Shown here: piece after piece, positions 50,941 to 59,805 of the stretch | Numbering within the stretch: position 1 is the first letter of the stretch | Layout: the number at the start of each line of letters is the position of its first letter | Source: Streptomyces sp. GS7 | Lineage (GTDB): Bacteria > Actinomycetota > Actinomycetes > Streptomycetales > Streptomycetaceae | Direction: 5' to 3' | DNA: 64,000 nucleotides | NCBI RefSeq assembly: GCF_009834125.1 | Contig: NZ_CP047146.1 | Span: 7,720,501 to 7,784,500, forward strand | The notes under the pieces: model-generated | Database searches by the model: none | Told to the model about the DNA's origin: nothing | The model's input: the letters and a program-made list of their open reading frames with translations, nothing else | Position numbers and translations under genes: made by a program

Positions 50941-53100
50941 ATGACCGGACAGCCGCCCTTCCCCCGGCACTACGCGCGCACCCAGCGCTTCACCCTGGGC
51001 GCGCCGCGCGACTTCGCCATCGCCCCCGACGGCACGCGCGTCACCTTCCTCCGCTCCCCCAGCGGCACCGACCGCAGCCAGCGGCTCTGGGTCCTCGACC
51101 TGGCGGACGGACGGGAGTTCACCGCCGCCGACCCGCACGCGATACTGGCCGGCGCCGACGAGCAGCTCCCGCCGGAGGAGCGGGCGCGGCGCGAGCGCAG
51201 CCGCGAGGGGTCGGCGGGCGTCGTCGGCTATGCCGTGGACGCCGCCGTGGAGTTGGCCGCCTTCGCGCTCTCGGGGCGGCTGTTCGTCTCGGAGCTGCGC
51301 GCCGGGACCACCCGTGAACTCCCCGCGGCGGGGCCGGTGGTGGATCCCCGGCCGGCGCCCGACGGCCGCCATGTCGCCTATGTCGCCGGCGGCGCGCTGC
51401 GGGTGGTCGCGGCGGACGGCGGAGGGGACGGCGGGGCCGGTGCGGACCGCGCGCTGGCGGAACCGGACGGGCCCGATGTCACCTGGGGGCTGGCCGAGTT
51501 CATCGCGGCCGAGGAGATGGACCGCCACCGGGGCTTCTGGTGGTCCCCGGACAGCGACCGGATCCTGGCCGCCCGGGTCGACGAGGCGCCGGTGACACGC
51601 TGGTGGATCTCCGACCCCGCGCACCCGGACCGGGAGCCGGCGCAGGTCGCGTATCCGGTGGCCGGCAGCCGCAACGCCCGCGTCACGCTGAGCCTGCTCG
51701 GGCTGGACGGGACGCGGACGGAGGTCGGCTGGGACACCGAGCGCTATCCGTATCTGGCGCGCGTCCACTGGTCGGCGGCCGGGCCGCCGCTGCTGCTCGT
51801 CCAGGCCCGGGACCAGCGCGACCAGCGCTATCTGACCGTGGACACCCGGACCGGTGCGACCACCACGGTGCACGAGGACGAGGACGAGACGTGGGTCGAG
51901 CCGTTCCCCGGGGCGCCGGCCTGGACGCCGGACGGGCGGCTGGTGCGGATCGCCGACGAGGGCGGGGTCCGGAAGCTGTTCGTCGGCGCCCGGCCGCTGA
52001 CGGGGGCGCCGCTGCACGTCCGGGCGGTGCTGGACATCGGCGCCGACGACGTCCTGTTCTCCGCCAGCGGGCCGGACGTGCACGACATCGGCGTCTACCG
52101 CGCGTGGTTCCGCGGCAGCGGGGACCAGGGCGGCTGGGAGCGGGTCGGCGAGCGGCCGTATCCGACGGTGTCGTCGGCCGTGCGCGGCGGTGCGGTGACC
52201 GTGCTGTCCCAGGCGTCGCTGGAGCGGCCGGGGGCGCAGGTGGAGGTGGTGCGGCTGGATCCGGACGGCGGCGAGAAGGTGCTCGCCGCCATCGGGTCGT
52301 ACGCCGAGCGGCCGGGGCTCACCGCCCGCCCGCGGCTGGTGCTCGCCGGCGAGCGGGAGATTCCGTGCGCGGTGCTGCTGCCGGAGGGCTACCGGGACGG
52401 CGACGGTCCGCTGCCGGTGCTGCTCGATCCGTACGGCGGTCCGCACGGCCAGCGGGTGGTCGCCGCGCACAACGCCCATCTGACCTCCCAGTGGTTCGCC
52501 GACCAGGGGTTCGCGGTGATCGTCGCGGACGGCCGGGGAACCCCGGGCCGCTCCCCCGCGTGGGAGAAGGCGGTGTCCCGGAGGATCGCGGAGATCGCGC
52601 TGGACGACCAGGTGCACGCGCTGCACGCGCTGGCCGGGTCCTTTCCGCTCGATCTGGACCGGGTGGCGATCCGCGGCTGGTCGTTCGGCGGCTACCTCGC
52701 GGGGCTCGCCGCGCTGCGCCGGCCCGATGTCTTCCACGCCGCCGTGGTGGGGGCGCCGGTGACCGATCTGCGCCTGTACGACACGCATTACCAGGAGCGC
52801 TACCTCGGCCACCCCGACGAGGAGCCGGCGGTCTACGCCGCCAACTCGCTGATCACGGACGACGGGCTGTCCGGGGCGGTGGAGCCGCACCGCCCGATGC
52901 TGATCGTGCACGGCCTGGCGGACGACAACGTCGTGGTGGCGCACTCGCTGCGGCTGTCCTCGGCGCTGCTCGCGGCCGGCCGCCCGCACGAGGTACTGCC
53001 GCTGTCGGGGGTGACGCACATGGCGTCCCAGGAGCAGGTGGCCGAAAACCTGCTGCTTCTCCAAGTGGACTTCCTCAAGCGGTCGTTGGGGATGGCCTGA
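50941..53100 (+). CDS. S9-family dipeptidyl-peptidase / prolyl oligopeptidase
   Basis: Encodes 719 residues. The N-terminal ~450 residues form a beta-propeller-type DPP-IV domain; the catalytic domain has the nucleophile in GWSFGGY (Ser near 581), Asp in GLADDNVV (~660) and His in GVTHMAS (~692). A propeller EE-type motif (AEEMDRHRGFWW) also fits the DPP-IV group. No signal peptide, so cytoplasmic. ATG at 50941 is leaderless-type. It lies 1.6 kb before the bldK peptide importer, which suggests but does not prove use of imported peptides. Confidence 0.9.
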   Translation: MTGQPPFPRHYARTQRFTLGAPRDFAIAPDGTRVTFLRSPSGTDRSQRLWVLDLADGREFTAADPHAILAGADEQLPPEERARRERSREGSAGVVGYAVDAAVELAAFALSGRLFVSELRAGTTRELPAAGPVVDPRPAPDGRHVAYVAGGALRVVAADGGGDGGAGADRALAEPDGPDVTWGLAEFIAAEEMDRHRGFWWSPDSDRILAARVDEAPVTRWWISDPAHPDREPAQVAYPVAGSRNARVTLSLLGLDGTRTEVGWDTERYPYLARVHWSAAGPPLLLVQARDQRDQRYLTVDTRTGATTTVHEDEDETWVEPFPGAPAWTPDGRLVRIADEGGVRKLFVGARPLTGAPLHVRAVLDIGADDVLFSASGPDVHDIGVYRAWFRGSGDQGGWERVGERPYPTVSSAVRGGAVTVLSQASLERPGAQVEVVRLDPDGGEKVLAAIGSYAERPGLTARPRLVLAGEREIPCAVLLPEGYRDGDGPLPVLLDPYGGPHGQRVVAAHNAHLTSQWFADQGFAVIVADGRGTPGRSPAWEKAVSRRIAEIALDDQVHALHALAGSFPLDLDRVAIRGWSFGGYLAGLAALRRPDVFHAAVVGAPVTDLRLYDTHYQERYLGHPDEEPAVYAANSLITDDGLSGAVEPHRPMLIVHGLADDNVVVAHSLRLSSALLAAGRPHEVLPLSGVTHMASQEQVAENLLLLQVDFLKRSLGMA

Positions 53101-53114
53101 GCGGCGCCGCGGGG

Positions 53115-54191
53115 TCACCAGCCCGGCGGGAGCGTCGAGGGCGGCGGCGGGGCGCGGCGGGGGCGCGCCGTGCCGTCGCCGCCGTACGCGACCGGGCCGG
53201 GCCGGTCCGCGGCGGCGTCCCGCACACCGGGCCGGGCCGCCGCGTACACCGCGGCGAGCCCCAGCAGGGCCACCACCGCCGCACCGCAGAGCTCGGCCCA
53301 GCGCGCCACCTCCCCGGCCCGTACGGCGAGGGCGAGCACCGCGGCCGAGCGGACCAGCAGCAGCGTCCCGGCCGCCAGCGCCGCGGGCCGGGCCCAGCGC
53401 GCCCGGCGCAGCATGGCGACCGCGGCCCCCAGGGCGAGCAGGGCGAGTGCCGCCGCCTGCCAGTGCGGCGGCGGCTCCAGCAGCGCCCGGCCGTCGAGGG
53501 CACCGCCGAGCAGCCCCTCGCGATAGGCGTCCCAGCCCAGTTGGCGCCACCGGTAGAGCTGCCCCGCGATGAGGGCGAGCGCGGCGGCGCCCAGCGAGAC
53601 GGCGGCGACGCGGGCGGGCCCCGGGCGCGGGCGGCCCGCCGCACCGGTCTCCGCCCCGTAGGGCGGTGCCTCGTGGACCACTCCGTACGCGGCCGGCACC
53701 ACCGCGGACAGCTCGCCCCGGACCGGCCGGCGGCCGGCCGCGACCACGGCGAACAGTGCGGCCGCCAGCACCAGTTGGGCGATCGCCACGCCCTCGGCCC
53801 AGTCCGCGAGCGCTCCGTCCACCCCCTGGGACGACCGCGCGCCCGGCGGCCGGAGCAGCGGGATCCAGAGCTGCGGGATCCGCAGCAGCACGGTGGCGGC
53901 GGCCAGCGCCAGCAGCGCCCCCGGGGCGGCAACCGCGCGGCGCCGTACGGCGATCGCCACGGCCGACCCGCCGAGGACCAGCAGCGGGTCGTACAGCGAC
54001 GTCACCGGGATCGCGGCCGCGTGCGGGGCGGGCGGTGCGCCCAGCCAGCCCCACCACAGCTCCGCGGGGCGCCGGGCGACGGCGGCGTCCCGCGCGATCC
54101 AGACCGCGCCGAGCAGCGCGAGCACCAGGCAGACCAGACCACCGGCATCGCGCGCACCGCGGGTGAGGCGGCGTTCCCGCACTGTGGACAC
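53115..54191 (-). CDS. Multi-pass membrane protein of unknown function
   Basis: Encodes 358 residues with about eight hydrophobic segments and a Pro/Arg-rich C-terminal tail. No family was recognised. GTG at 54191 follows GGAGGT; a longer frame to 54242 exists. It converges with the S9 peptidase gene and is divergent from the bldK operon. Confidence 0.72.
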   Translation of the reverse strand: MSTVRERRLTRGARDAGGLVCLVLALLGAVWIARDAAVARRPAELWWGWLGAPPAPHAAAIPVTSLYDPLLVLGGSAVAIAVRRRAVAAPGALLALAAATVLLRIPQLWIPLLRPPGARSSQGVDGALADWAEGVAIAQLVLAAALFAVVAAGRRPVRGELSAVVPAAYGVVHEAPPYGAETGAAGRPRPGPARVAAVSLGAAALALIAGQLYRWRQLGWDAYREGLLGGALDGRALLEPPPHWQAAALALLALGAAVAMLRRARWARPAALAAGTLLLVRSAAVLALAVRAGEVARWAELCGAAVVALLGLAAVYAAARPGVRDAAADRPGPVAYGGDGTARPRRAPPPPSTLPPGW

Positions 54192-54680
54192 GGCCCGTAC
54201 CTCCGTCCGCCTCAAGCCCCGCTCCGCCCACGGCGCCCTCACCTACGTGAAGGCACTGGCGCAGGTCTACTGCAGGCTCGGCGAACGGACAACAGGCACG
54301 GAGGAAGCGGTACTCGAAAGACACCCGGAGCAGCGACCGGCCAGGGGAGCCGTCGACGCCCCCGGCCGGCCTACGGCACCCGCACGGCCGTACGTCGTTC
54401 AGCATGACGCGTCCGTATATCGGTGTTGCGACAGTCAAGTTGCCACCACGTTAAGTGGTGGTGGGCTATTTGCCCCTGTATGCCGCCCGTGACGGCCGCA
54501 TGTCAAGCACGCCTTAGCGTCAATCTGCGCAATCTTCGCTCAAGAAGCGGACGTCCTGGGCAGAAGCACACCGCATGCCCTTGACTGCGCCGTAAACAAC
54601 TTGCGAAAGTCGCGCTCATCCAGCGGTGCAATCGGTGCCGCTTCACGTTCCAAGAGAACTCGGCGCGGGGGCACTTCGCG
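54192..54680. promoter_or_regulatory. 489-base region upstream of bldKA
   Basis: This region carries the divergent promoters of the membrane-protein gene and the bldK operon. A hairpin CCACCAC-GTTAA-GTGGTGG lies at 54443-54461, and TTGACT occurs near 54572 as a possible -35 element. The stretch is notably less GC-rich than the genes. In S. coelicolor bldK is under developmental control; I could not identify a BldD or AdpA site with confidence. Confidence 0.45.
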
Positions 54681-55715
54681 ATGACTAGTCCATCCCAGAC
54701 CTCGGCGGCCACGTCCGACACCCCGGAACTGGCGCCCAAAGGTCTGAAGAAGGAAAAGAAGGGCAAGGGCGGTGAGTTGGTCGGCCGTTCCCCCGGCCAG
54801 CTCATGTGGGCGCGCTTCCGGCGCGACCGCACCGGCGTGATCTGCGGGATCATCGTGCTCGCCTTCTTCGTCATCGCGGCACTGGCGCCGGTGATCGCTT
54901 CGCTGTACGGGAAGAATCCGTACACGCTGTACGGCAGCGATAATCCCGATCTCCTGGACGAGTTCAGTTATCCGGCGGGCGCCAACGGCGGAATCTCCGG
55001 CGATTTCTGGTTCGGTATCGAACCGCGCCTGGGTCGCGATCTCTTCACCCAGCTGCTGTACGGCATGCGGACCTCGCTCGGCATCTCGCTGGCGGTCACC
55101 GTCCTGGTGGTCCTCACCGGCACCCTCGTCGGCATCGCGGCGGGCTACCTGGGCGGGAAGACCGACTACTGGGTCGGCCGGGTCATCGACTTCCTGCTCG
55201 CCTTCCCGAGCCAGCTGACCTTCGTGGCGTTCATGCCCGTGGTGGTCGCGCTCTTCGTGGCGCCGGGCGACCAAACCCCCACCTATATCCGGGTGATCGC
55301 GCTGATCGTCGTGCAGTGGGCGCTGGGCTGGATGGCGCTGGCCCGTCTGCTGCGCGGCCAGGTGATGTCGCTACGGGAGCGGGATTTCGTCGAGGCCGCG
55401 AAGATCACCGGCGCCTCCCCCTGGCGGATCATCACCAAGGAACTGCTCCCCAATGTGGTGACCCCGATCCTCGTGCAAACCACCTACATGCTCCCGCTGT
55501 TCGTCACGGCGGAGGCCGGCCTGTCCTTCCTGGGCGTCGGCATCATGGAGCCGACCCCCGACTGGGGACGGCTCTTCCACACGGCCGGCCAGGTTTACGA
55601 GAACGACCCGACGTTCCTTCTCTTCCCGGGCGCCGCGATGGTGATCTTCGTTCTCTGCTTCAACCTGCTCGGAGACTCGGTCCGGGACGCGTTCGACCCC
55701 AAGTCCGGGCGCTGA
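54681..55715 (+). CDS. bldKA: Oligopeptide ABC transporter permease (BldKA)
   Basis: Encodes 344 residues: an OppC-type N-terminal segment, a first membrane helix (~56-76) and a permease domain (~125-335) with the EAA loop VEAAKITGASPWRII. It is the first gene of a five-gene cluster with the same order as S. coelicolor bldK (SCO5112-5116): permease, binding protein, permease, two ATPases. The importer takes up a peptide needed for aerial growth in S. coelicolor. ATG at 54681 has a GGGGG stretch upstream. The stop lies inside a large stem-loop. Confidence 0.9.
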   Translation: MTSPSQTSAATSDTPELAPKGLKKEKKGKGGELVGRSPGQLMWARFRRDRTGVICGIIVLAFFVIAALAPVIASLYGKNPYTLYGSDNPDLLDEFSYPAGANGGISGDFWFGIEPRLGRDLFTQLLYGMRTSLGISLAVTVLVVLTGTLVGIAAGYLGGKTDYWVGRVIDFLLAFPSQLTFVAFMPVVVALFVAPGDQTPTYIRVIALIVVQWALGWMALARLLRGQVMSLRERDFVEAAKITGASPWRIITKELLPNVVTPILVQTTYMLPLFVTAEAGLSFLGVGIMEPTPDWGRLFHTAGQVYENDPTFLLFPGAAMVIFVLCFNLLGDSVRDAFDPKSGR

Positions 55716-55758
55716 TCGTCCATGTGAGGGGGCCTGCTGTCACCCCCACTGCGCCCGG
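55705..55758 (+). terminator. Nested stem-loop between bldKA and bldKB
   Basis: CCGGGCGC (55705-55712) pairs with GCGCCCGG (55751-55758) and an inner GGGGG (55728-55732) pairs with CCCCC (55743-55747). It includes the bldKA stop codon and may act as attenuator, processing site or RNA stabiliser rather than a full terminator. Confidence 0.6.
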
Positions 55759-55822
55759 TTCGCACCGGATGCGTCCGACAGCACATCTGGACAACGACTG
55801 ACAGGTAGGTGCTTGGATCCTC

Positions 55823-57622
55823 ATGAATACACTCTCCACGCGTAGAGCCCGCGCGGTGATCGTGGCCCTGGCGGCCGGTTCGCTCGCGCTGACCGGTTGC
55901 AGCGGCGGCGGCAAGGCGAGCAAGGACAAGGCGCAGACGGACAAGGACGCGGCGGCCCAGTCGAAGGTCGTGCCGCTCGGCAACGCCGCCCAGTCCAAGG
56001 GCCCCGCGGCCGCGGTGGCCGGTGCGCAGAACGGCGGCACCATCACCGTCTACCAGCGGGACAGCTTCAACCACCTGGACCCGGCTCAGCAGTACGTCAG
56101 CGACGTGGGCGACCTGGCCAAGCTGGTCTCCCGCGGTCTGACCACCTACACGCAGGACGACAAGGGCAACAAGACGCTCGTCGGCGACCTCGCCACCGAC
56201 GCGGGCCAGATGTCCGACGGCGGCAAGACCTGGAAGTACACGCTCAAGGACGGCATCAAGTTCGAGGACGGCCAGCCGATCACCTCGAAGGACATCCGGC
56301 ACTCCATAGAGCGCATGTACGCCTCGTTCATCACCGAGGGCCCGACCTACGTCCAGCAGTGGCTGTCGGGCGAGGGTACGACCTACCGCAAGGCGCTGCC
56401 GGACGGCCCGTACAAGGGCGACCACCTCCCCAAGTCCGTCCTGGACACCCCGGACGACAAGACCGTCGTCTTCCACTTCAAGGACCCGCAGACGCAGCTG
56501 CCCTACGCGCTGGCGATGGCGGGCTACAGCGCCGTCCCGGACAGCGCCAAGGACACCCAGGACAAGTACGACGTCGCGCCGGTCTCCTCCGGCCCGTACA
56601 AGATCGCGGACTTCAAGGCCGGCAAGTCCATGCAGCTGGTGAAGAACACCAACTGGGACCCCAAGACCGACCCGGCGCGCCACCAGTACGTCGACGGCTA
56701 CAACATCTCCTTCAACCACCAGTTCTCCGACTCCACCAAGCGGCTGATGGCCGACCAGGGCGACGACAAGACCGCCATCAGCTTCACCAACTCCGTGGAG
56801 CCGACGCTGACCCGGCAGGTGCTGGGCGACCCCAGCGCCAGCAAGCGCCTGGTGCAGGGCTACCAGCCGTACGTCTGGCAGCTGAACATGAACATGGACC
56901 GCATCAAGGACAAGAAGATCCGCGATGCGATCACCTATGCCATGCCGAGCCAGCAGGTCGTCCGGGTCGAGGGCGGCAGCTACGGCGGTGAGATCGCCGG
57001 CGGTCTGCTCTCCCCGACCGTCGCGGGCTACGAGAAGGGCTACGACCCCTACGGCAAGCTGAAGAAGCCCGGCGGCGACCCGGAGAAGGCCAAGCAGCTC
57101 CTGAAGGAAGCCGGCAAGGTGGGCATGAAGCTCGTCTACGCCTACGCCAACACCGAGATCCGGCAGAACGAGGCCGTCGCCATCGCCGACGGGCTCACCA
57201 AGGCCGGCTTCAACGTGCAGAAGAAGGAGGTCGACTCGGCCTCCTGGTACCAGCAGATGGGCAAGGTCGACAACGGCTTCGACATCTACCTGACCGGCTG
57301 GGGCCAGGACTGGCCGGACGCCTCCACGGTGATCCCGCCGTCCTACGACGGCCGCACCATCCAGGACGGCGCCTCCAACTACTCGCACGTCCGCGACCAG
57401 CACATCAGCGACGAGATCGACCGGATCAAGAAGATCCCGGACGTGCAGCAGCAGACCGCGGAGTGGACGAAGCTCCACCACTACATCGTGGAGAAGGTCA
57501 ACCCGGCCGTCCCGGTGTTCTTCGTCAAGTCGCTCCAGCTGTACGGCTCGAAGATCGGCGGCATCCGCTACAACACGGACACCAACTACCTCGACGTGAA
57601 CACCCTGTTCATCAAGAAGTAG
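55823..57622 (+). CDS. bldKB: Oligopeptide-binding lipoprotein (BldKB)
   Basis: Encodes 599 residues. The signal peptide ends in the lipobox LTGC (Cys26), then comes a Lys/Asp-rich linker and a solute-binding family 5 domain (GGTITVYQRDSFNHLDPAQQ, TWKYTLKDGIKFEDGQPI, YNISFNHQFSD). It captures oligopeptides outside the membrane and hands them to the permease. ATG at 55823 follows AGGTAGGTG. It is flanked on both sides by stem-loops. Confidence 0.93.
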   Translation: MNTLSTRRARAVIVALAAGSLALTGCSGGGKASKDKAQTDKDAAAQSKVVPLGNAAQSKGPAAAVAGAQNGGTITVYQRDSFNHLDPAQQYVSDVGDLAKLVSRGLTTYTQDDKGNKTLVGDLATDAGQMSDGGKTWKYTLKDGIKFEDGQPITSKDIRHSIERMYASFITEGPTYVQQWLSGEGTTYRKALPDGPYKGDHLPKSVLDTPDDKTVVFHFKDPQTQLPYALAMAGYSAVPDSAKDTQDKYDVAPVSSGPYKIADFKAGKSMQLVKNTNWDPKTDPARHQYVDGYNISFNHQFSDSTKRLMADQGDDKTAISFTNSVEPTLTRQVLGDPSASKRLVQGYQPYVWQLNMNMDRIKDKKIRDAITYAMPSQQVVRVEGGSYGGEIAGGLLSPTVAGYEKGYDPYGKLKKPGGDPEKAKQLLKEAGKVGMKLVYAYANTEIRQNEAVAIADGLTKAGFNVQKKEVDSASWYQQMGKVDNGFDIYLTGWGQDWPDASTVIPPSYDGRTIQDGASNYSHVRDQHISDEIDRIKKIPDVQQQTAEWTKLHHYIVEKVNPAVPVFFVKSLQLYGSKIGGIRYNTDTNYLDVNTLFIKK

Positions 57623-57649
57623 CAGCAGCAAGCGACGGTCGAAGGCACT

Positions 57650-57684
57650 CCGGAGCGCGCGCACGGCGGGGCGCGCGTCTCCGG
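57650..57684 (+). terminator. Stem-loop between bldKB and bldKC
   Basis: CCGGAGCGCGCGC (57650-57662) pairs, with one bulge, to GCGCGCGTCTCCGG (57671-57684). In binding-protein operons a 3' stem-loop at this position often leads to higher levels of the binding-protein mRNA. Confidence 0.65.
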
Positions 57685-57742
57685 GGCCTTCCCACCACTC
57701 CACCCCACACCGCAGCCGCCGTCCTGAGAGCAGCGAACTGTC

Positions 57743-58714
57743 ATGCTTCCCTTTCTACTTCGCCGGACGATCGGCGCGGTCGTCATCCTCGTCCTCCTGA
57801 GCGCCTTCACCTTCTTCGTCTTCTTCTCCGTGGGCGACCCGGCGTTGATGGCCTGCGGAAAGAACTGCACTGCCGACAACGTCGCCCTGATCCACAAGAA
57901 CCTGGGCCTCGACCAGCCCGTACCGGTGCAGTACTGGCACTTCCTGGTCGGCATCTTCGCGGGCCGTGACTTCACCCTCGGCCACTGCAACGCCCCCTGC
58001 TTCGGATACTCCTTCGCCACCAAGCAGGACATCTGGTCGACGATGATGGACCGGCTGCCCCTCACCGTGTCGCTGGCCGCAGGCGCCACGGTGGTCTTCC
58101 TGCTGATCGGCCTGGGCGCCGGCCTGCTCGCCGCCTGGAAGAAGGGCTCGCTGCTGGACAAGACGGTCACCGGCGTCTCGATGGTCCTCAGCTCGGTGCA
58201 GATCTACATCCTCGGCCCGATCGTGCTGGGCATCTTCGTCTACAGCGGCATCATGGGCGCGCCCCAGTACGTGAACTTCACCAGCGATCCGGCCGGCTGG
58301 TTCATGGGTCTGCTGATCCCCTGGCTGGTGCTGTCGACGATCTACACCGCGCAGTACACGCGTATGGCGCGCTCGACGATGATCGAGCAGCTCCAGGAGG
58401 AGCACGTCCGCACCGCCAAGGCGAAGGGCATGACCGGGCGCTACGTCTTCCTGCGGTACGCCTGGCGCGGCTCCCTGATCCCGATCGTCACCATCCTCGG
58501 TGTGGACCTGGGTTCGCTGCTGGGCGGCGCGATGATCACCGAGTTCACCTTCCAGCTGGCGGGGCTGGGCCGGCTGGCGGTCGACTCCGTCACCACCCTC
58601 GACCTGCCCATGGTGATGGGCGTGATGCTGTTCAGCGCGGCCATGATCCTCATCTTCAACATCATCGTGGATGCGACGTACGCGTTCATCGACCCGCGCG
58701 TGCGCCTGTCCTAG
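57743..58714 (+). CDS. bldKC: Oligopeptide ABC transporter permease (BldKC)
   Basis: Encodes 323 residues of OppB/DppB type: N-terminal membrane helix (~9-30), an external region with Cys residues (ACGKNCTADN, GHCNAPCFG), and a permease domain (~105-315) with the EAA loop VRTAKAKGMTGRYVFLRYAWR. Four Cys in the external loop are unusual and could form disulphides. It pairs with BldKA. No clear strong ribosome-binding site (AGAGCAG) precedes ATG 57743. Confidence 0.92.
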   Translation: MLPFLLRRTIGAVVILVLLSAFTFFVFFSVGDPALMACGKNCTADNVALIHKNLGLDQPVPVQYWHFLVGIFAGRDFTLGHCNAPCFGYSFATKQDIWSTMMDRLPLTVSLAAGATVVFLLIGLGAGLLAAWKKGSLLDKTVTGVSMVLSSVQIYILGPIVLGIFVYSGIMGAPQYVNFTSDPAGWFMGLLIPWLVLSTIYTAQYTRMARSTMIEQLQEEHVRTAKAKGMTGRYVFLRYAWRGSLIPIVTILGVDLGSLLGGAMITEFTFQLAGLGRLAVDSVTTLDLPMVMGVMLFSAAMILIFNIIVDATYAFIDPRVRLS

Positions 58715-58725
58715 GAGAGCCTGAC

Positions 58726-59793
58726 GTGACCACACCCCCCAAGACCGAGGAGAAGCCGGCCCCGAGCGGATCCGGTTCGGCCCCCTTCCTCTCCGTCCGC
58801 GACCTGCACATCCGGTTCTCCACCGAGGACGGCATCGTCAAGGCGGTCGACGGTCTCTCCTTCGACCTGGAGCGCGGCCAGACCCTGGGCATCGTCGGTG
58901 AGTCCGGCTCCGGCAAGTCCGTCACCAACCTCGCGGTGCTGGGGCTGCACAACCCCAAGTCCACCGAGATCACCGGTGAGATCCACCTGGAAGGCCAGGA
59001 GCTGACCGGCGCCAAGGAGAAGACCCTGGAGAAGCTCCGGGGCAACAAGATGGCGATGATCTTCCAGGACGCGCTGACCGCCCTGTCGCCGTACTACACC
59101 GTCGGCCGGCAGATCGCCGAGCCGTTCATCAAGCACACCGGCGCGAGCAAGCGCGAGGGCCGGCAGCGCGCGATCGAGATGCTCACCAAGGTCGGCATTC
59201 CGCAGCCGAGTCTGCGGGTGGACGACTACCCGCACCAGTTCTCCGGCGGTATGCGCCAGCGCGCCATGATCGCCATGGCGCTGGTCTGCAACCCGGAGCT
59301 GCTGATCGCCGACGAGCCGACCACCGCCCTGGACGTCACCGTCCAGGCGCAGATCCTCGACCTCCTCAAGGACCTCCAGCAGGAGTTCGGCTCCGCGATC
59401 ATCCTGATCACCCACGACCTCGGCGTGGTCGCCAACACCGCGGACGACCTGCTGGTGATGTACGCGGGCCGGGCGGTGGAGCGCGGTTCGGTCAAGGAGA
59501 TCCTGACCGAGCCCCAGCACCCGTACACCTGGGGCCTGTTGAGTTCCATGCCGCGGCTCTCCTCGGACGTCAACGAGGCCCTGCACCCGATCCCGGGCTC
59601 CCCGCCGAGCCTGCTCAACCCGCCCTCGGGCTGCGCGTTCAACCCTCGTTGCGGCTTCACCGGCGAGGTCGGCGGCACCCGCTGCGGCGAGGAACGGCCG
59701 GCGCTCGCGCCGGGCCGGGCCGCCGCGTGCCACCTCGGCACCGAGCAGAAGCAGACCCTCTTCACCGAGCAGATCAAGCCCCGGCTGGGCTAG
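58726..59793 (+). CDS. bldKD: Oligopeptide ABC transporter ATPase (BldKD)
   Basis: Encodes 355 residues. Walker A GESGSGKS (~58-65), signature [15 protein letters not shown], Walker [13 protein letters not shown] and the C-terminal OppD/F Cys motif ([11 protein letters not shown]...) of the peptide-importer ATPases are present. GTG at 58726 follows AGGAGAG, 11 bases after the bldKC stop. Confidence 0.94.
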   Translation: MTTPPKTEEKPAPSGSGSAPFLSVRDLHIRFSTEDGIVKAVDGLSFDLERGQTLGIVGESGSGKSVTNLAVLGLHNPKSTEITGEIHLEGQELTGAKEKTLEKLRGNKMAMIFQDALTALSPYYTVGRQIAEPFIKHTGASKREGRQRAIEMLTKVGIPQPSLRVDDYPHQFSGGMRQRAMIAMALVCNPELLIADEPTTALDVTVQAQILDLLKDLQQEFGSAIILITHDLGVVANTADDLLVMYAGRAVERGSVKEILTEPQHPYTWGLLSSMPRLSSDVNEALHPIPGSPPSLLNPPSGCAFNPRCGFTGEVGGTRCGEERPALAPGRAAACHLGTEQKQTLFTEQIKPRLG

Positions 59794-59805
59794 GGAGCCA
59801 CCACC

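Noticed and set aside
50830..54438. Leftward 1202-residue open frame
   Set aside because: It is antisense to the S9 peptidase gene, whose domains and catalytic triad are clear; the long frame is a by-product of GC-biased codons.
55595..57703. Leftward 702-residue frame opposite bldKB
   Set aside because: Val/Leu/Asp-rich antisense translation; the rightward frame has lipobox and solute-binding domain.
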